Origin: CAZJPD01 sp964547795
Lineage (GTDB): Bacteria > Pseudomonadota > Alphaproteobacteria > Rickettsiales > Midichloriaceae
Assembly (NCBI GenBank): GCA_964547795.1
Contig: CAZJPD010000048.1
Span: 1-5,729, forward strand
Length of the DNA: 5,729 bases
Direction: 5' to 3'
Shown here: positions 5,314 through 5,729 of the stretch, piece by piece
How positions within the stretch are numbered: position 1 is the stretch's first letter
Layout of the letters: every line of letters starts with the position of its first letter
Translations under genes and position numbers: made by a program
The notes under the pieces: model-generated
What the model saw: the letters and a program-made list of their open reading frames with translations, nothing else
Database searches by the model: none
What the model was told of the DNA's origin: nothing

Positions 5314-5729
5314 ATGAATGATTTGCTGTCTAATACTAAGAAAGATATTGAAAGTTGGAGGGAAGATGGTTATAAGGCTGAATTTAATGAAATTAAAGAA
5401 ATTTTAAATTTTCAAAAAACAGAAATTGAAAATCAATACAAATATTTAAGAAAGGCTCAATTTGAAACAATTGAAACTTATTTATTTTTAAGATTTGTTA
5501 AAAAAACACCAAAAATAATAGATTTATACAAAGAATATTATAAAACTCCGCAGGAATTTTGTAAGGCACTTGATATAGTCCATATTAATGAAACATCTTT
5601 TGAATTTATTACAACAATTGAACAGGTTTTACAAAGTGTTAATAAAGAGGAGAATAAAGCAAAATATAAATATCACCCATTAATAGAAACATTAAATCTT
5701 GATTATCCAAGCTACATTTTAGCTCTTGC
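5314..5729 (+). CDS. N-terminal part of a DEAD/DEAH-box helicase, type III restriction Res-like; runs off the window
   Basis: The frame is open from ATG 5314 to the window end (138 codons plus two bases) and continues beyond. The visible protein is charged and helical, with KYLRKAQFETIETYLFLRFVKKTP at about residues 49-72. It ends in LNLDYPSYILAL plus the first two bases of an Ala codon. In large superfamily 2 helicases related to the type III restriction (Res) subunit, such a segment directly precedes the Walker A motif (A-MG-T/S-GKT), which would fall just outside the window. Such proteins use ATP to translocate DNA in restriction or defence. The call rests on recollection of this pre-Walker-A context, without the catalytic motifs. 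An in-frame TAA lies at 5290-5292, and the only SD-like AAGGGG is about 17 bases from the ATG, so the native N-terminus may have been lost at the junction with the IS1595 remnant. Confidence 0.55.
   Translation, partial: MNDLLSNTKKDIESWREDGYKAEFNEIKEILNFQKTEIENQYKYLRKAQFETIETYLFLRFVKKTPKIIDLYKEYYKTPQEFCKALDIVHINETSFEFITTIEQVLQSVNKEENKAKYKYHPLIETLNLDYPSYILAL

Overview
The window looks like a chromosomal piece of an AT-rich, host-associated alphaproteobacterium, most likely a member of the Rickettsiales. Supporting points are the very AT-rich coding bias, a short ProRS of about 430 residues without the editing insertion, a GapR/DUF2312 protein (largely an alphaproteobacterial family), a fragment resembling the Rickettsia-type 'GTCATTGCGAG' intergenic repeat, and a high load of decayed insertion sequences. 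The genus cannot be fixed from the sequence alone.

Left part (1-2177), intact core genome: three tightly packed plus-strand genes. They are the C-terminal two thirds or so of an AI-2E/PerM-family membrane transporter (cut by the window start), gapR, and proS. The gaps are 8 bp and 3 bp, so they are probably cotranscribed, with proS translation coupled to gapR.

Middle and right (2178-5729), decaying accessory DNA. First comes a short spacer with a palindromic-repeat fragment. Next is an 839-bp IS1-family element (2326-3164) whose imperfect terminal inverted repeats are still readable; its transposase is broken by one in-frame TGA and four frameshifts, all at homopolymer runs. A degenerate tRNA (probably from a tRNA-Thr) lies just downstream, in about 550 bp of gene-poor, eroded sequence that also holds a GNRA-loop hairpin. 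Then comes an open reading frame of unknown N-terminal domain fused to the repeat-rich tail typical of Rpn/PD-(D/E)XK transposase-like proteins; its natural start appears to be an ATG at 3711 that is followed by a TGA two codons later. After another AT-rich spacer there is a truncated IS1595-family (ISXO2-like) transposase with an internal TAG. It runs directly into the N-terminal part of a large protein resembling the helicase/restriction (Res) subunit of type III restriction systems, which leaves the window just before the expected Walker A motif.

The first three genes are ordinary housekeeping. The rest is an island of mobile-element remnants, perhaps inserted near a tRNA, with a possible restriction or defence gene starting at the right edge. 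I see no convincing complete new system inside the window; the most promising leads are the helicase-like gene at the edge and the chimeric Rpn-tailed protein.
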